A stretch of 64,000 nt of DNA from an uncultured Candidatus Nitrosopumilus sp. (GCA_951812645.1 CATOSM010000002.1:98474-162473), one strand, 5' to 3'; shown: positions 46,841-55,760, counted from the stretch's first letter. Notes: generated by a model not told the origin, from the letters alone. Program-made: numbers and translations.

Positions 46841-47299
46841 ATGTTGTGGAAATTAGAATCTGACGAAGATTTTTTTCGTATATATGACCCTAAAAAACTA
46901 GTTGCAGGATATTTTGATCCTGACTATGGAGATATTTTTCCAAAAGACAATGCTGAGGAAATTATCTCATCAATGTTAAAAAATCATGATAAAATTTTAG
47001 GCGGAATAATTATGGTGCCTCTTGTAAAATTCAAATTATTTGATACGGATTTAGACACTAGTTTGTCTAATGTGGAAATTCAAGTAACACGAGTCAACGA
47101 ACATCTGCAAAAATGGAAAAATTTCTTATCTGAAACAAACCACCCATGGCATTCTGTTAGGATATCTCATACTGATCAAGATATGCTTACTATTGCGTTT
47201 AAGATAACTTTTTCAAAACCCATTCCTTTGGATAAAACTTCTTTGTCTGAAGAAATCTTTGATACTTTTGAAATGCTACAAAAATCTGATTTACTGTAA
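46841..47299 (+). CDS. Soluble protein, unknown
   Basis: 152 residues, alpha/beta, beginning MLWKLESDEDFFRIYDPKKL. No cysteines, no membrane segment, no named family recognised. The coding composition is good, and it is a single-gene unit. Confidence 0.65.
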   Translation: MLWKLESDEDFFRIYDPKKLVAGYFDPDYGDIFPKDNAEEIISSMLKNHDKILGGIIMVPLVKFKLFDTDLDTSLSNVEIQVTRVNEHLQKWKNFLSETNHPWHSVRISHTDQDMLTIAFKITFSKPIPLDKTSLSEEIFDTFEMLQKSDLL

Positions 47300-47309
47300 T
47301 TGATTCATC

Positions 47310-47999
47310 TTATGGTAGATGGTCTTTTTTCCATTCTTCAGCCTCATTTATGCAGTTAAGCCATCCAATTTCTATCTCATCTGAATCAAATTCGTTATTT
47401 TCATTTTTAAATTCTAAATCACATTTGTCTATCATATTATCTGAGATTTGGATTACTTTTTGTCTGAGTACGTTATCTGTTGGTGTGAATTTATCTCCTT
47501 CATCAAACTCTATAGTTCCTGTTTTGGCTAGTTGAAATTCCACCAGTCCTAAATTTTCATATTCATATGCTTCTTGAATTTGTGTATCTGATCTAACTTT
47601 AGCTGATTCATCCCCTACTGTAATCCATTTGACATACTCAATATCGCTTTTTAGTTGAGTTTCAGATGATATTTTGAATAATTCTACTGAACTTTCAAAT
47701 AATTCTGGAGTGTTTAATGCATCATATCTGGAAATAATCTCTTCAAATTCATCCATGTGTTTTTCATAATAGTTTAGTAACTCTTCTTTTGTAATGTCTC
47801 CCTCATCCCATCTTGTTTTTTCAGAATAAAATTTCCCTTGTAACTCTGCTACATCAGCTTGAATTTGTGCTAATTCATTTCCAAATTGAAATCCTTTCTG
47901 TTTAGTTTGATCAGCTGAATAATTGTATGCGACAATGGCAGCTATGATGATGATGCCTATTGCCCCTATTGTGATGCTTTGTATTTTACTTTTTTTCAA
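47310..47999 (-). CDS. Membrane-anchored extracytoplasmic protein, unknown
   Basis: 229 residues: N-terminal helix (SITIGAIGIIIIAAIVAYNY) then an acidic, helical extracytoplasmic domain with two cysteines near the end (DKCDLEF; LNCINEAEEW). Its ATG overlaps the stop of the next upstream gene by four bases. Confidence 0.62.
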   Translation of the reverse strand: MKKSKIQSITIGAIGIIIIAAIVAYNYSADQTKQKGFQFGNELAQIQADVAELQGKFYSEKTRWDEGDITKEELLNYYEKHMDEFEEIISRYDALNTPELFESSVELFKISSETQLKSDIEYVKWITVGDESAKVRSDTQIQEAYEYENLGLVEFQLAKTGTIEFDEGDKFTPTDNVLRQKVIQISDNMIDKCDLEFKNENNEFDSDEIEIGWLNCINEAEEWKKDHLP

Positions 48000-48286
48000 A
48001 GATAATCTACATAATTTCCGTCGCCATCTAATTTTAATTCAATTGTAAATTCCGTACCGCTGATAAAAGAATCATTTCTGGCTGTTCTTACTCTTCCGAT
48101 AACTAGTTCATAGGGCCAGATTTCGACCACAATTGAGCCTACTTTAGCTGTTGGGGTCTCGGTAATTTCCATATCTTCACGTTTGACTCCGTGTCTTTCC
48201 AACATGTGTATGGTGTGATTTAGTAGTGGCTCTGGATTGTTGTAATTTAGTACCCAAACTTTTCCTTCGTACTCAATTTTTTGCAA
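47996..48286 (-). CDS. Small soluble protein, unknown
   Basis: 96 residues with alternating strands (VWVLNYNNPEPLLNHTI; KVGSIVVEIWPYELVIGRV). Four-base overlap with the membrane-anchored protein downstream, so the two form a translationally coupled pair. No family recognised. Confidence 0.6.
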   Translation of the reverse strand: MQKIEYEGKVWVLNYNNPEPLLNHTIHMLERHGVKREDMEITETPTAKVGSIVVEIWPYELVIGRVRTARNDSFISGTEFTIELKLDGDGNYVDYL

Positions 48287-48360
48287 TTTAAAGCAAATCC
48301 TAATTTACTCAAATTAAAGTGTAATACCTCTGCTTGTTTCTTTCACCCTGTTTCCAAAAA

Positions 48361-48477
48361 TCATTCTCTCCTACGCTTTTTACATGGTGGTAAATCCGTC
48401 ACTCCTATCTCACTTAACAAAACTGGAGTTTTCACTATCTCTATTCCAGAGCTGTGGCATTTTTGACAAACACCCAT
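48361..48477 (-). CDS. 38-residue Cys-containing microprotein
   Basis: Begins MGVCQKCHSSGIEIVKTPVL and ends with a Cys and the basic tail KKRRRE. CxxCH plus a later Cys give a possible zinc site. Clean start and stop on the same strand as its neighbours. Confidence 0.45.
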   Translation of the reverse strand: MGVCQKCHSSGIEIVKTPVLLSEIGVTDLPPCKKRRRE

Positions 48478-48668
48478 CACAAAAAATTAAGGAATAGTTC
48501 TAGCAGATTAACCTTATGAATAAATCTGTCCATCTAACTTGATCGTACATTTTACTGTAATTTGATTATGATGGAAATTATTCTATTCTACTACACGTTT
48601 CACGCTTGCAAATGACCAAAATTTAATAATTTTTACAAAAATTTGGTTGATAACCTATCTTAGATCAA

Positions 48669-48902
48669 TTATTCGGGAACTATCACGTTTAGAGTCATTG
48701 TACTTACCACTCTGGACAATTTTCTAATCACTGCAATTGTTTTTTCAAATTCTTCTTGATTCCCTGTTTGAATTTCTGCGATTACATCGTATGCACCAAA
48801 AGTTAGATATGCATTTTTGATATTTTGCATTTGTTTTAATTCATCAACAATGTATTCTTCAGCCCCTAAATCAGAATTTAATAAAATGAATCCTTTGTGC
48901 AT
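48669..48902 (-). CDS. Stand-alone Lrp/AsnC RAM domain protein
   Basis: 77 residues, a RAM domain without DNA-binding part: IKNAYLTFGAYDVIAEIQTG and VSTMTLNVIVPE. The second such protein here (other at 38343-38564); the two differ in sequence and probably sense different ligands or partner with different Lrp proteins. Confidence 0.85.
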   Translation of the reverse strand: MHKGFILLNSDLGAEEYIVDELKQMQNIKNAYLTFGAYDVIAEIQTGNQEEFEKTIAVIRKLSRVVSTMTLNVIVPE

Positions 48903-48952
48903 TTGTTTACCTTGAAATTAGTGTGTAGTTCGGGTCTTTAAGTTTTACAGTA

Positions 48953-50278
48953 TTACCATCTACTACGTCCGCCGTATCTGTTTTTATTTCCGTCTCTGGA
49001 AGTTCTTCCTCCTCCGCCACCTCTATTGTTTCTTGAATCTCCACCTCTGCCATGACCTCCACCTCTGCCATAACCTCCAGAGCGTCCTCCTCTATAGTTG
49101 GATCTTGACTGTCCTCCATATCTTCTTGATGGGGCTTGTCTTTTTAGTGGATCTGGAATTGAAATTTGAATTCCCATTTCTTGATTCAAATCCGTAAGAG
49201 GAACTTTGATTTGGCGTTTAATTAAATTCCAATCCCCTACTGATGAATATGATACAAATGTCACTGCTTTACCCTTTGCACCTGCCCTGGCAGTCCTTCC
49301 AATTCTATGAAAATATGCCATTTCTTGGTTTGGTACGTCATAATTTACTACCAGTTCCACTCTTGGTACATCAATTCCTCTTGACGCGACATCGGTTGCA
49401 ACTAGGATGTCTGCCTTACCGCTTCTAAACTTGCCCATGGATTGCTCTCTTCTGTGTTGAGACATGTCTCCTTCTATGGCTACTGCATTGAATTTTTCTT
49501 GATGTAGGAATTTGGCAACATCTCTTGTTCTGTATTTTGTAGAACAAAATACGATGCTTTGACCTTTAGTTGGTTTGATAAAATCAATCAGATACTTGAA
49601 TTTGTCTCGGTCTTTGATGACTAAATATGATTGGTCTATTCCTTCGCCACTAAGATCGTCTGCATCTAGTAAGAACTGTTTTGGGTTGTTCAGATATTCT
49701 TCAGATAGTCTTAGAATTTCAGTTGGCATTGTTGCTGAAAACAATGACATTACTCTGTTCTCTGGTGCTAAATCTAAAATAAATGAAATATCGTCTACAA
49801 ATCCCATATCCAACATCGTATCTGCCTCATCAAGTACGATGTGTGAAATATCTCTAAGTTCAATTGATCCTCTTTTGAGATGATCGATTAATCTACCTGG
49901 CGTAGCCACAACAATTTCTACTCCTCTATGTAATGCATCTAATTGAATTCCCATTCCTTGACCTCCATACACTGTTGCAATTCGCAACCCTGTGTATTTT
50001 CCAAACTTTTTGATTTCATCACTAATTTGCATGGCCAGTTCTCTGGTCGGTGCCATGATCAATCCTTGAATTCCTTGTTTTGGTTGAATTTCTTGTAACA
50101 TTGATAATGCAAATGCTGCTGTTTTTCCAGAACCTGTATGTGCCTGTCCTACAGCATCTCTGCCTGAAAGTAATACTGGAATTACTGCCTCTTGAATTGG
50201 AAATGCTTCTTGAAAGCCTTGCTCTATAATTCCTTTTAGTATTGTGTCGTTTAATCCTAAATCTTGAAATTTTGTCAT
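48953..50278 (-). CDS. DEAD-box RNA helicase with Gly/Arg-rich tail
   Basis: 441 residues from ATG 50278 (MTKFQDLGL), which fits the Q-motif start; the open frame reaches 50323. Motifs: FPIQEAVIP (Q), AHTGSGKT (I), PTRELAMQ (Ia), VATPGRLIDHL (Ib), VLDEAD (II), SAT (III), VATDVASRGIDVPRV (V) and YFHRIGRTARAG (VI). The C-terminus is an RGG-like tail (SNYRGGRSGGYGRGGGHGRG) for RNA binding, typical of cold-adapted or ribosome-assembly helicases. Confidence 0.94.
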   Translation of the reverse strand: MTKFQDLGLNDTILKGIIEQGFQEAFPIQEAVIPVLLSGRDAVGQAHTGSGKTAAFALSMLQEIQPKQGIQGLIMAPTRELAMQISDEIKKFGKYTGLRIATVYGGQGMGIQLDALHRGVEIVVATPGRLIDHLKRGSIELRDISHIVLDEADTMLDMGFVDDISFILDLAPENRVMSLFSATMPTEILRLSEEYLNNPKQFLLDADDLSGEGIDQSYLVIKDRDKFKYLIDFIKPTKGQSIVFCSTKYRTRDVAKFLHQEKFNAVAIEGDMSQHRREQSMGKFRSGKADILVATDVASRGIDVPRVELVVNYDVPNQEMAYFHRIGRTARAGAKGKAVTFVSYSSVGDWNLIKRQIKVPLTDLNQEMGIQISIPDPLKRQAPSRRYGGQSRSNYRGGRSGGYGRGGGHGRGGDSRNNRGGGGGRTSRDGNKNRYGGRSRW

Positions 50279-50380
50279 TTTGTTTTCGTCTCTTTGGCAA
50301 TGACGAAAAAGCTCATTGCCCACTCGTCATTATTCTGATGATTGATCTCGATTATGGTCTAATAAACGCTTGTTATTTTC

Positions 50381-51187
50381 TTATGTGTCTAATTGTGCGT
50401 CAATTACTTTTTTGAAACTTTCAAATGGTTGGGCTCCTTTTAGTTCGACATATCCTATTTGATCATTTCCTATGAAGAATCCCGGTGTGCCTGTGACTCC
50501 ATATTCATGTCCATCATCTAAATCATTTCTAATTTCTGCAATATGTTTTCCACTAGTCAGACATGAATCAAATGATTCTTGATCTAATTGCATTTCTGAT
50601 GCATATTGACTAAACAATGATAGTGCATCTGTCGTTTCCATTCTGTTCCATTCATTCTGTTTCTCAAATAAGATATCGTGCATTTCTCTAAACTTGTCTT
50701 GATCATTTGCACATTGGGCAGCTATTGATGCAGGCAATGCATTTGGATGAATCCTCTGAATAGGAAAGTCTCTGAAAACTAGTTTCACTTTGTCTTGTTC
50801 TATGTATTCTTCAAGAATTGATGGTAATGTTTGAGTGTGGAATCTTGCACAAAATGGACACTGAAAGTCTGAAAATTCTACTATTGTTATTGGCGCATCT
50901 GGATTTCCGATTACTGGATCATCGTCTAATGAAATTTTTACTGGTTCTACTGCTTCTTTTGTAGGTAATTGATTCTGTAATAATTTTAGTTCTAACTTTG
51001 CAATTGCTTCATCTAGATCTTCAGATGAAATTTGATTGGAATTAAGATTTGATGTATATGTTCCTGCAAAGAACGATGCAACACCTACTACAATTATCAC
51101 TCCGATGATTAATCCGTTAAATGTTGATTTTTTCACTGAAATTTTTTCACTAGTATTGTAATTTATTTCTGACTCATCTGAACTCAT
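50381..51187 (-). CDS. DsbA-like thioredoxin-fold oxidoreductase, membrane-anchored
   Basis: 268 residues from ATG 51187 (MSSDESEINYN); the frame is open to 51229. One N-terminal helix (GLIIGVIIVVGVASFFAGTY), then a thioredoxin_4/DsbA domain with the active site SDFQCPFCARFHT and cis-Pro segment YGVTGTPGFFIG. It forms or isomerises disulfides outside the cell, fitting the many Cys-paired exported proteins here. It is the last gene before the integrated element's left boundary. Confidence 0.88.
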   Translation of the reverse strand: MSSDESEINYNTSEKISVKKSTFNGLIIGVIIVVGVASFFAGTYTSNLNSNQISSEDLDEAIAKLELKLLQNQLPTKEAVEPVKISLDDDPVIGNPDAPITIVEFSDFQCPFCARFHTQTLPSILEEYIEQDKVKLVFRDFPIQRIHPNALPASIAAQCANDQDKFREMHDILFEKQNEWNRMETTDALSLFSQYASEMQLDQESFDSCLTSGKHIAEIRNDLDDGHEYGVTGTPGFFIGNDQIGYVELKGAQPFESFKKVIDAQLDT

Positions 51188-51262
51188 TTTAATTAATTCA
51201 ACATTTAGCATACTTATTTGTATTGCCAAATCTATGATTAAGGGTATTTTTAGAAATTAAAA

Positions 51263-51278
51263 GAGCCAATGACGGGAT
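51263..51278. repeat. Distal attachment-site copy (att)
   Basis: gagccaatgacgggat is an exact 16-bp direct copy of 55316-55331, the 3' end of tRNA-Thr. Identity stops immediately on both sides. Same orientation as in the tRNA gene. It marks the far end of an element integrated into the tRNA. Confidence 0.8.
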
Positions 51279-51548
51279 TGAGTCAAAAAGTTCCAACCCT
51301 GTTCTGAAACGATCACTTCAAGTCTATTCACAAAATCAAAATTATCTCTATGGCTGGTTTTTTCTGTTCTTTTACATAACTCTCAGTTTCTGGTTCTTTT
51401 CTAGATTCTAATCTTATATGCACTAAGACTGGTTTCAGAAACTGCCGGTACTGGATATTTAGTCTGTTTGATGATTATCATCATACATTCTTTTTGTTCA
51501 TTTTCTAAAGAAATCTGTTGAAGTATTACGTAACTAGGGTCATATTCA

Positions 51549-51668
51549 ACTCATCTTAAAACCAACCCTTTGGACAATATTTGATGATCATTTGGATCCA
51601 TGAACTGCTAATTTCCAAACTGTACATGAAATTCACCGAGATAACAGACAGACAACGGGATATGATGA
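51549..51668 (+). mobile_element. IS5-family left-end fragment A
   Basis: actcatcttaaaaccaaccc then about 100 bp nearly identical to the right end of the copy at 20544-21414, including the start of its transposase (EFTEITDRQ). It is cut at 51668, where another IS end begins. Confidence 0.8.
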
Positions 51669-51790
51669 ACTGATCCTAAAACCGACCATTCGGGCAGTTT
51701 TCTATGATCATCGGGGATCTGTTCACCACCAAACACAATACATTCTCATGAAATTTCAAGAACTGACAGATTCACAATGCAGACAACGTG
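51669..51790 (+). mobile_element. IS5-family left-end fragment B, abutting fragment A
   Basis: actgatcctaaaaccgacca starts a second, different IS end, followed by a transposase start reading MKFQELTDSQCRQRG, related to MEFTEITDRQW. Homology fades after about 51790. The abutment suggests B inserted into A and both then lost their bodies. 51790-51946 has nothing recognisable. Confidence 0.7.
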
Positions 51791-51946
51791 GAATCCTGGC
51801 ATCTTTTAATCATGTTGAGGATTATACGGCGACCTTGATGCAAGACGATTTTATATTGTGGGATAAAACCCACATTTCAGACAGATCAGAGTCATCTAGA
51901 ATGCACCGCAGCTGGGCCAAAAACAAACGGCCTCTGGAGAACTAAC

Positions 51947-51970
51947 AGTTTATTAACTTCCCTGATCACA
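51947..51970 (+). promoter_or_regulatory. Promoter block of surface cassette copy 2
   Basis: AGTTTATTAA (51947-51956), 6 bases, TGATCACA (51963-51970), 8 bases, ATG 51979: the same words and spacing as copy 1 at 16697. It decides the start codon, since the nearer ATG 51970 overlaps the TGATCACA word. Confidence 0.65.
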
Positions 51971-51978
51971 TGTATTCT

Positions 51979-53634
51979 ATGAAAAAATTCACCGCCTTAC
52001 AATATGCGATATTTGTGATTGCGGCACCAGCCGTGCTGGTTGCAGTGCCTTCCGCACATGCAGCTGTAATTGACGTGGATGGATCGTGCCCAGATACTGA
52101 TGATGATACGCCGTGGTGTGATTTGGATACTGAATTCCCTACAGTAAAGTCTGCAATTGCAAACGCAACCGCCGGTGATACCATATCCGTCTCGGCTGGA
52201 ACCTATGATGAAGGCTACACGCTTGTCAAGAAATCATTGACAATAGAGCCTGCTGCAAATGCCAGGGTGGTATTAAACGGAACAACCATTATTGACGTAC
52301 AGGCCAATGCCACTACTATACAGGGCATCATATTTCAGAACACCACATCAGAGAAATACTCGTTACGTATTGGGAACTCTACATCGGGTGTAACAATACA
52401 CAACAACACGTTTGCAGACACTAGGGGAAATGCATTGAGAGTCGCCAGTGATTCTAACACCCTGGTGCGTGACCTGTCCGTAACGGACAATGTGTTTAAG
52501 AACATTGGAACATTTTATGATCCCGGACTGAATGCGGCCCAAAAGGCCAAAAAAATGTCTACTGCAATAGTGAGCACAAACTATCCCTCAGACATAGCCC
52601 GACTGCAGGATTCCAGGATTACCGGCAACACCATTGACACTACGACACACGGCGGAATAAACCTGGCCAATACCGAAAATATTCTGGTGGCCAACAACAC
52701 AATCTCAAACACCAATGGAAATTCAATTCACGTTTCACATAGTAACCACCACATACGGATTCTTGGCAATCACATAAGCGGTGCAAACAATGCAGGACTA
52801 AATCCCACTGGAGGTGCCATTGTGGTAAAGGCAAACAATACATCCCATGTCACCGTTCACAACAACACCATCTCTGGCGGCAATAACGGAATTCTCTACT
52901 GTACGGAACTGTGTAACGAATTGCCTGAAAACCGACCGGGAAATCCCGATCCTGCCCTTAAAGTCCATAAGACAGTAATGACTGACCAGACAAACCTGTT
53001 TACCCATAACATCTTTGACAATGTAAGCGGCTATGATATTATGAATATGGCAAGAGGTCCGATGATTGCAACGCACAACTATTACGGAGAAGCAGAGCCT
53101 GACTTTACGGCAATACTGTTTGGAGATATACGCTACAACCCATACTATAACGATCCGGAACGCAGGGTGCTGGTGGATGACGGCAAGGGGCCGGTACAAA
53201 GGTCAACTGCGGACGTTGACGTGTCAGACGTGTGCTCCGTATCCCTTGGAAGCTACATCATTGACTTTGCAGACGCAAAATACGGCGCCACGTCTGGCAT
53301 TGTACAAAACCAGATCAAAAATGCCGGCAACCGGGATCTTGATGCAATAAAGTTTACCACTACCGGATGGCTAAAGCCTGACGGCTCTGCCCTTTCCGGC
53401 GCCGTATCAAGGGTCGGCACCGATGTCGCCAGTTCGGCATCCTATGCCCCAATCCCCACTGATCCGGCCGGCGTCAACTTTGACAATCGCAACTTTACCG
53501 GACCAAACGCGCTTCCGGCCTCGGGATCCTCCGGTTCTGCACTGGTCGGCTTTGTGCTTGACCTTACCGGCGTTGCAACCGGCGCCGGCGTCACCGTCAC
53601 GGAATCCGTAACGTATTCCGGAACCTGCAGCTAG
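51979..53634 (+). CDS. Secreted right-handed beta-helix protein, cassette copy 2
   Basis: 551 residues from ATG 51979. The signal peptide (MKKFTALQYAIFVIAAPAVL, cut after SAHAA) aligns directly with copy 1. Beta-helix repeats (TTIQGIIFQNTT; ITGNTIDTTTHGGINLANTE; ILVANNTISNTNGNSIHVSH) and the Cys-bounded C-terminal domain (DVCSVSL to YSGTCS) also correspond. Base composition is clearly more GC-rich than copy 1 and the rest of the window, especially from 53200 on, pointing to transfer from a different background. It lies inside the tRNA-Thr element. Confidence 0.83.
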   Translation: MKKFTALQYAIFVIAAPAVLVAVPSAHAAVIDVDGSCPDTDDDTPWCDLDTEFPTVKSAIANATAGDTISVSAGTYDEGYTLVKKSLTIEPAANARVVLNGTTIIDVQANATTIQGIIFQNTTSEKYSLRIGNSTSGVTIHNNTFADTRGNALRVASDSNTLVRDLSVTDNVFKNIGTFYDPGLNAAQKAKKMSTAIVSTNYPSDIARLQDSRITGNTIDTTTHGGINLANTENILVANNTISNTNGNSIHVSHSNHHIRILGNHISGANNAGLNPTGGAIVVKANNTSHVTVHNNTISGGNNGILYCTELCNELPENRPGNPDPALKVHKTVMTDQTNLFTHNIFDNVSGYDIMNMARGPMIATHNYYGEAEPDFTAILFGDIRYNPYYNDPERRVLVDDGKGPVQRSTADVDVSDVCSVSLGSYIIDFADAKYGATSGIVQNQIKNAGNRDLDAIKFTTTGWLKPDGSALSGAVSRVGTDVASSASYAPIPTDPAGVNFDNRNFTGPNALPASGSSGSALVGFVLDLTGVATGAGVTVTESVTYSGTCS

Positions 53635-53711
53635 GAATCAGACCGCACGGCCCCAGGATACGGCAGCCATGTTTTCCCTTTTTGCCATGATGCCGCAATG
53701 GGATACGTCAC

Positions 53712-54095
53712 GGACTTGGGAAAAACATAACAGCTGATGCCGGCACCACCCAGACGCATACATGGACTGTCACAAACCTCCTGCTTACAGATTTGATTGA
53801 TGCCACCGTTGTCATTCTCCGGGAGGCAAGCGAATTTGTAACCGTTTCCATGGCACCGTGAGAATCGAGCCAAACCATGCTCATAGGGTCTCATTTGTGA
53901 TTGCAGTACAACGGGGTATATGAGGCCGGGATCATGGCATCCGAAGCCCACTCCTCTGATGGCGTATCCATGGCAGCAGTAGGCGTCTTTCACAGGTTTA
54001 CCATTGCCGTACAAAACGGAGAGAGAAGTCCGCCTGATGTGCCCGTAGAGACTGCAGCTGAGGAGCAGCCATGGACGTTTCTTCAGGCGATGTGA
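53712..54095 (+). pseudogene. Debris of the cassette's second gene
   Basis: After the beta-helix stop, a frame reading GLGKNITADAGTTQTHTWTV and ATVVILREASEFVTVSMAP before a TGA aligns in spacing and pattern with the Ig-like start of the intact partner at 18539 (EKNIRLNTGDFTTASWSVAN ... GAQFVTAP). Later fragments are in other frames. The rest of the partner, including the CFI-box end, is gone. Homology is inferred by eye. Confidence 0.45.
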
Positions 54096-54216
54096 TATGC
54101 AGACTCCCGCGTGCTGATGATAAACCTAAGGGACAGCCACGTGTGCGTGTTTCCGCATTTCGTAGGGCCGCTTGATGCGCGCAGCTATGCACAAAGGCCA
54201 TGAATGCAGTTTTGAG

Positions 54217-54326
54217 GTTATCTAAACTCTGGGGTCTTGTTGTAAATTTTGGCTTTGTGGATGAATGCAGGGATATATCATTTGCAAAGTTATCTAAACT
54301 CTGGGGTCTTGTTGTAAATTTTGGCT
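54217..54326 (+). repeat. 38-bp direct repeat
   Basis: A 38-base sequence beginning gttatctaaactctggggtc is repeated exactly at 54217-54254 and 54289-54326, 34 bases apart. It lies between the cassette debris and the integrase debris. Confidence 0.88.
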
Positions 54327-54445
54327 GCCATTTCCAGATTCTTCAAACATGTGATTTTCAGCGCAAAGCAACCATAATTGTCTGTGTTCTGTAAATTGGA
54401 GTAATTATCAAAAAATAAAATAAATTACTATCCGGGCTATATCCA

Positions 54446-54471
54446 ACTCATCCAAATACTCTCCAGTACAT
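54446..54471 (-). mobile_element. IS5-family terminal fragment
   Basis: actcatccaaatactctcc resembles the IS ends here. The minus-strand frame reads MYWRVFG and a stop, like the MMYWRVLG and MMHWRVLG ends of the other transposases. Only the terminus remains, apparently fused to the integrase remnant. Confidence 0.55.
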
Positions 54472-55201
54472 CTCTGCCCTTTTCATAGTTCTTCGTAAAA
54501 GATTAGATGCAGCATGGTGTTTCATTGACAATCCAAACTTTGGTTTCTTTAAAATTATTCATAGCGGTGCTTCAGGGCCTTCTTTTAGTGGATGACCATT
54601 CATCCTGTTTGCCAGGTTTGGAGCAGATCTTACTGGCCTGATTGGTCTTGACCATGCTTTACCATCAACATTGATGAAACCCCATAATCATCAAACTTTA
54701 CATTTTTGATTCGAAGTCATGGTATTTCTCCTGGCCTAGTTCCAGCTTCATAATGTACATCAAAGAATGCTTTGTCTCTTGGATTAACACATGATTTTCG
54801 AATCTTTGACACGTCCCCATCTGTAATTAGTTGTTCTCATACAATGTTGCTTTTCACACGATTAAGATGAATCCGTTTTGTTTCTTCTGGATTTCCAACA
54901 TCTCGATGTTCACGTGAACCAGGCTTTATCCATCTGAAGAATATCTTTAGAATTTTCTTATGGTTCCACGCATGGTGTGTCTCTTTACCCTTTGGAGAGT
55001 ATTTCCGAATAAATTGAAAACTAATCCCTCAATGTCTTCTTTTATCACATCTTCCCAGTCTCTGTTTAACATTCTAGTCAAATTCAAAATTATCAAAAGA
55101 TGTTTTAATCGAGTTTCTTTGGCTGGTGAATTTCTGACCCTCTCTTTGCCATATTTCTTGACGAGTTCTGAATTTTTTTTACAGGTAATTTCCAATTGCA
55201 T
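54472..55201 (-). pseudogene. Tyrosine integrase remnant
   Basis: Minus-strand pieces in order: MQLEITCKKNSELVKKYGKE and a SAM-like N-terminal core (LLIILNLTRMLNRDWEDVIK), FFRWIKPGSREHRDVGNPEE, then FFDVHYEAGTRPGEIP, which contains the box I catalytic Arg (GTRPGE, about 54729-54750). After that the frame is broken, ending at the IS fragment. The box II HxxR and the Tyr are missing. Multiple stops and frameshifts. Its place beside tRNA-Thr fits an integrase of the element. Confidence 0.75.
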
Positions 55202-55313
55202 TTATTGTGTGATCTGGGCCTTTATCAAAATCATGAGCGGTAATCTCTTTTTTCTGAATCTGCTTTGTAACCACAAAATACGTGGCTAAGTTATGGGCTT
55301 TAAACACAAAAGG

Positions 55314-55390
55314 TGGAGCCAATGACGGGATCTGAACCCATGACCTATTGATTACAAATCAATTGCTCTACCGGGCTGAGCTACATTGGC
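55314..55390 (-). tRNA. tRNA-Thr (anticodon TGT)
   Basis: 77 nt with encoded CCA. Acceptor GCCAATG/CATTGGC, D-stem GCTC/GAGC, anticodon arm ATTGA-TTTGTAA-TCAAT, T-arm ATGGG-TTCAGAT-CCCGT, discriminator T. All stems pair (one T-G in the T-arm). Anticodon TGT reads threonine ACA codons. The 3' part serves as attachment site of the element to its left, and the tRNA remains intact. Confidence 0.95.
55316..55331. repeat. tRNA-side attachment-site copy (att)
   Basis: gagccaatgacgggat within the T-arm/acceptor part of tRNA-Thr; exact match to 51263-51278. Confidence 0.8.
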
Positions 55391-55481
55391 ACGAAGTAAA
55401 ATGGACTTTTTGTCCGTTTAAAGTGTTACCGTGGCCCATTTGTAAATAATGCCATTTCAAAATTGGCAAGATCACCGTCAG

Positions 55482-55489
55482 TTTATAAT
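55482..55489 (+). promoter_or_regulatory. TATA box of the small membrane protein gene
   Basis: TTTATAAT is 31 bases before ATG 55513 and 19 before TTG 55501; the ATG is the better start. Confidence 0.5.
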
Positions 55490-55512
55490 GTTGTACTATT
55501 TTGATATTTGTA

Positions 55513-55740
55513 ATGAAGTACATTGAACCTACTAGGGTCAAGATTCTCATGATGATGTTTTTTGCTACTGGAACTATTGGTATTGTCATTGGCTTGTCTC
55601 CCATAGCTGGACCTGCACATACTATGATGATCACTTTGATGGGCGTAATTAATATCGGATTAGGCGCATTTTTCACATTTGTCTTGCTAACTCAAAGTCA
55701 AAAAAATCCTGATAAACGAAAGAAGAAAAAGACTGGTTAA
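55513..55740 (+). CDS. Small two-helix membrane protein, unknown
   Basis: 75 residues with helices ILMMMFFATGTIGIVIGL and MMITLMGVINIGLGAFFTFV, and a strongly basic tail (KRKKKKTG) that should stay inside the cell. No family recognised. A T8 run follows the stop. Confidence 0.6.
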   Translation: MKYIEPTRVKILMMMFFATGTIGIVIGLSPIAGPAHTMMITLMGVINIGLGAFFTFVLLTQSQKNPDKRKKKKTG

Positions 55741-55752
55741 CCTTACGTCGTC

Positions 55753-55760
55753 TTTTTTTT
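55753..55760 (+). terminator. T8 transcription terminator
   Basis: Eight T residues 12 bases past the stop of the small membrane protein gene and before the arginine decarboxylase promoter. Confidence 0.45.

Larger units (their letters stand above)
51263..55331. mobile_element. Decayed integrative element in tRNA-Thr
   Basis: About 4.07 kb between two 16-bp direct repeats, one being the tRNA-Thr(TGT) 3' end. The contents run left to right: two IS ends, the GC-richer beta-helix gene, debris of its partner gene, a 38-bp direct repeat, an IS end and a broken tyrosine integrase next to the tRNA. The arrangement (integrase adjacent to the occupied tRNA, direct repeat at the distal end) is the classic integrative-element layout. 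Confidence 0.75.

Noticed and set aside
48907..49119. 70-residue acidic ORF rich in EVMAEVE repeats
   Set aside because: It is a shifted-frame reading of the Gly/Arg-rich tail of the DEAD-box helicase, whose frame is clearly the coding one.
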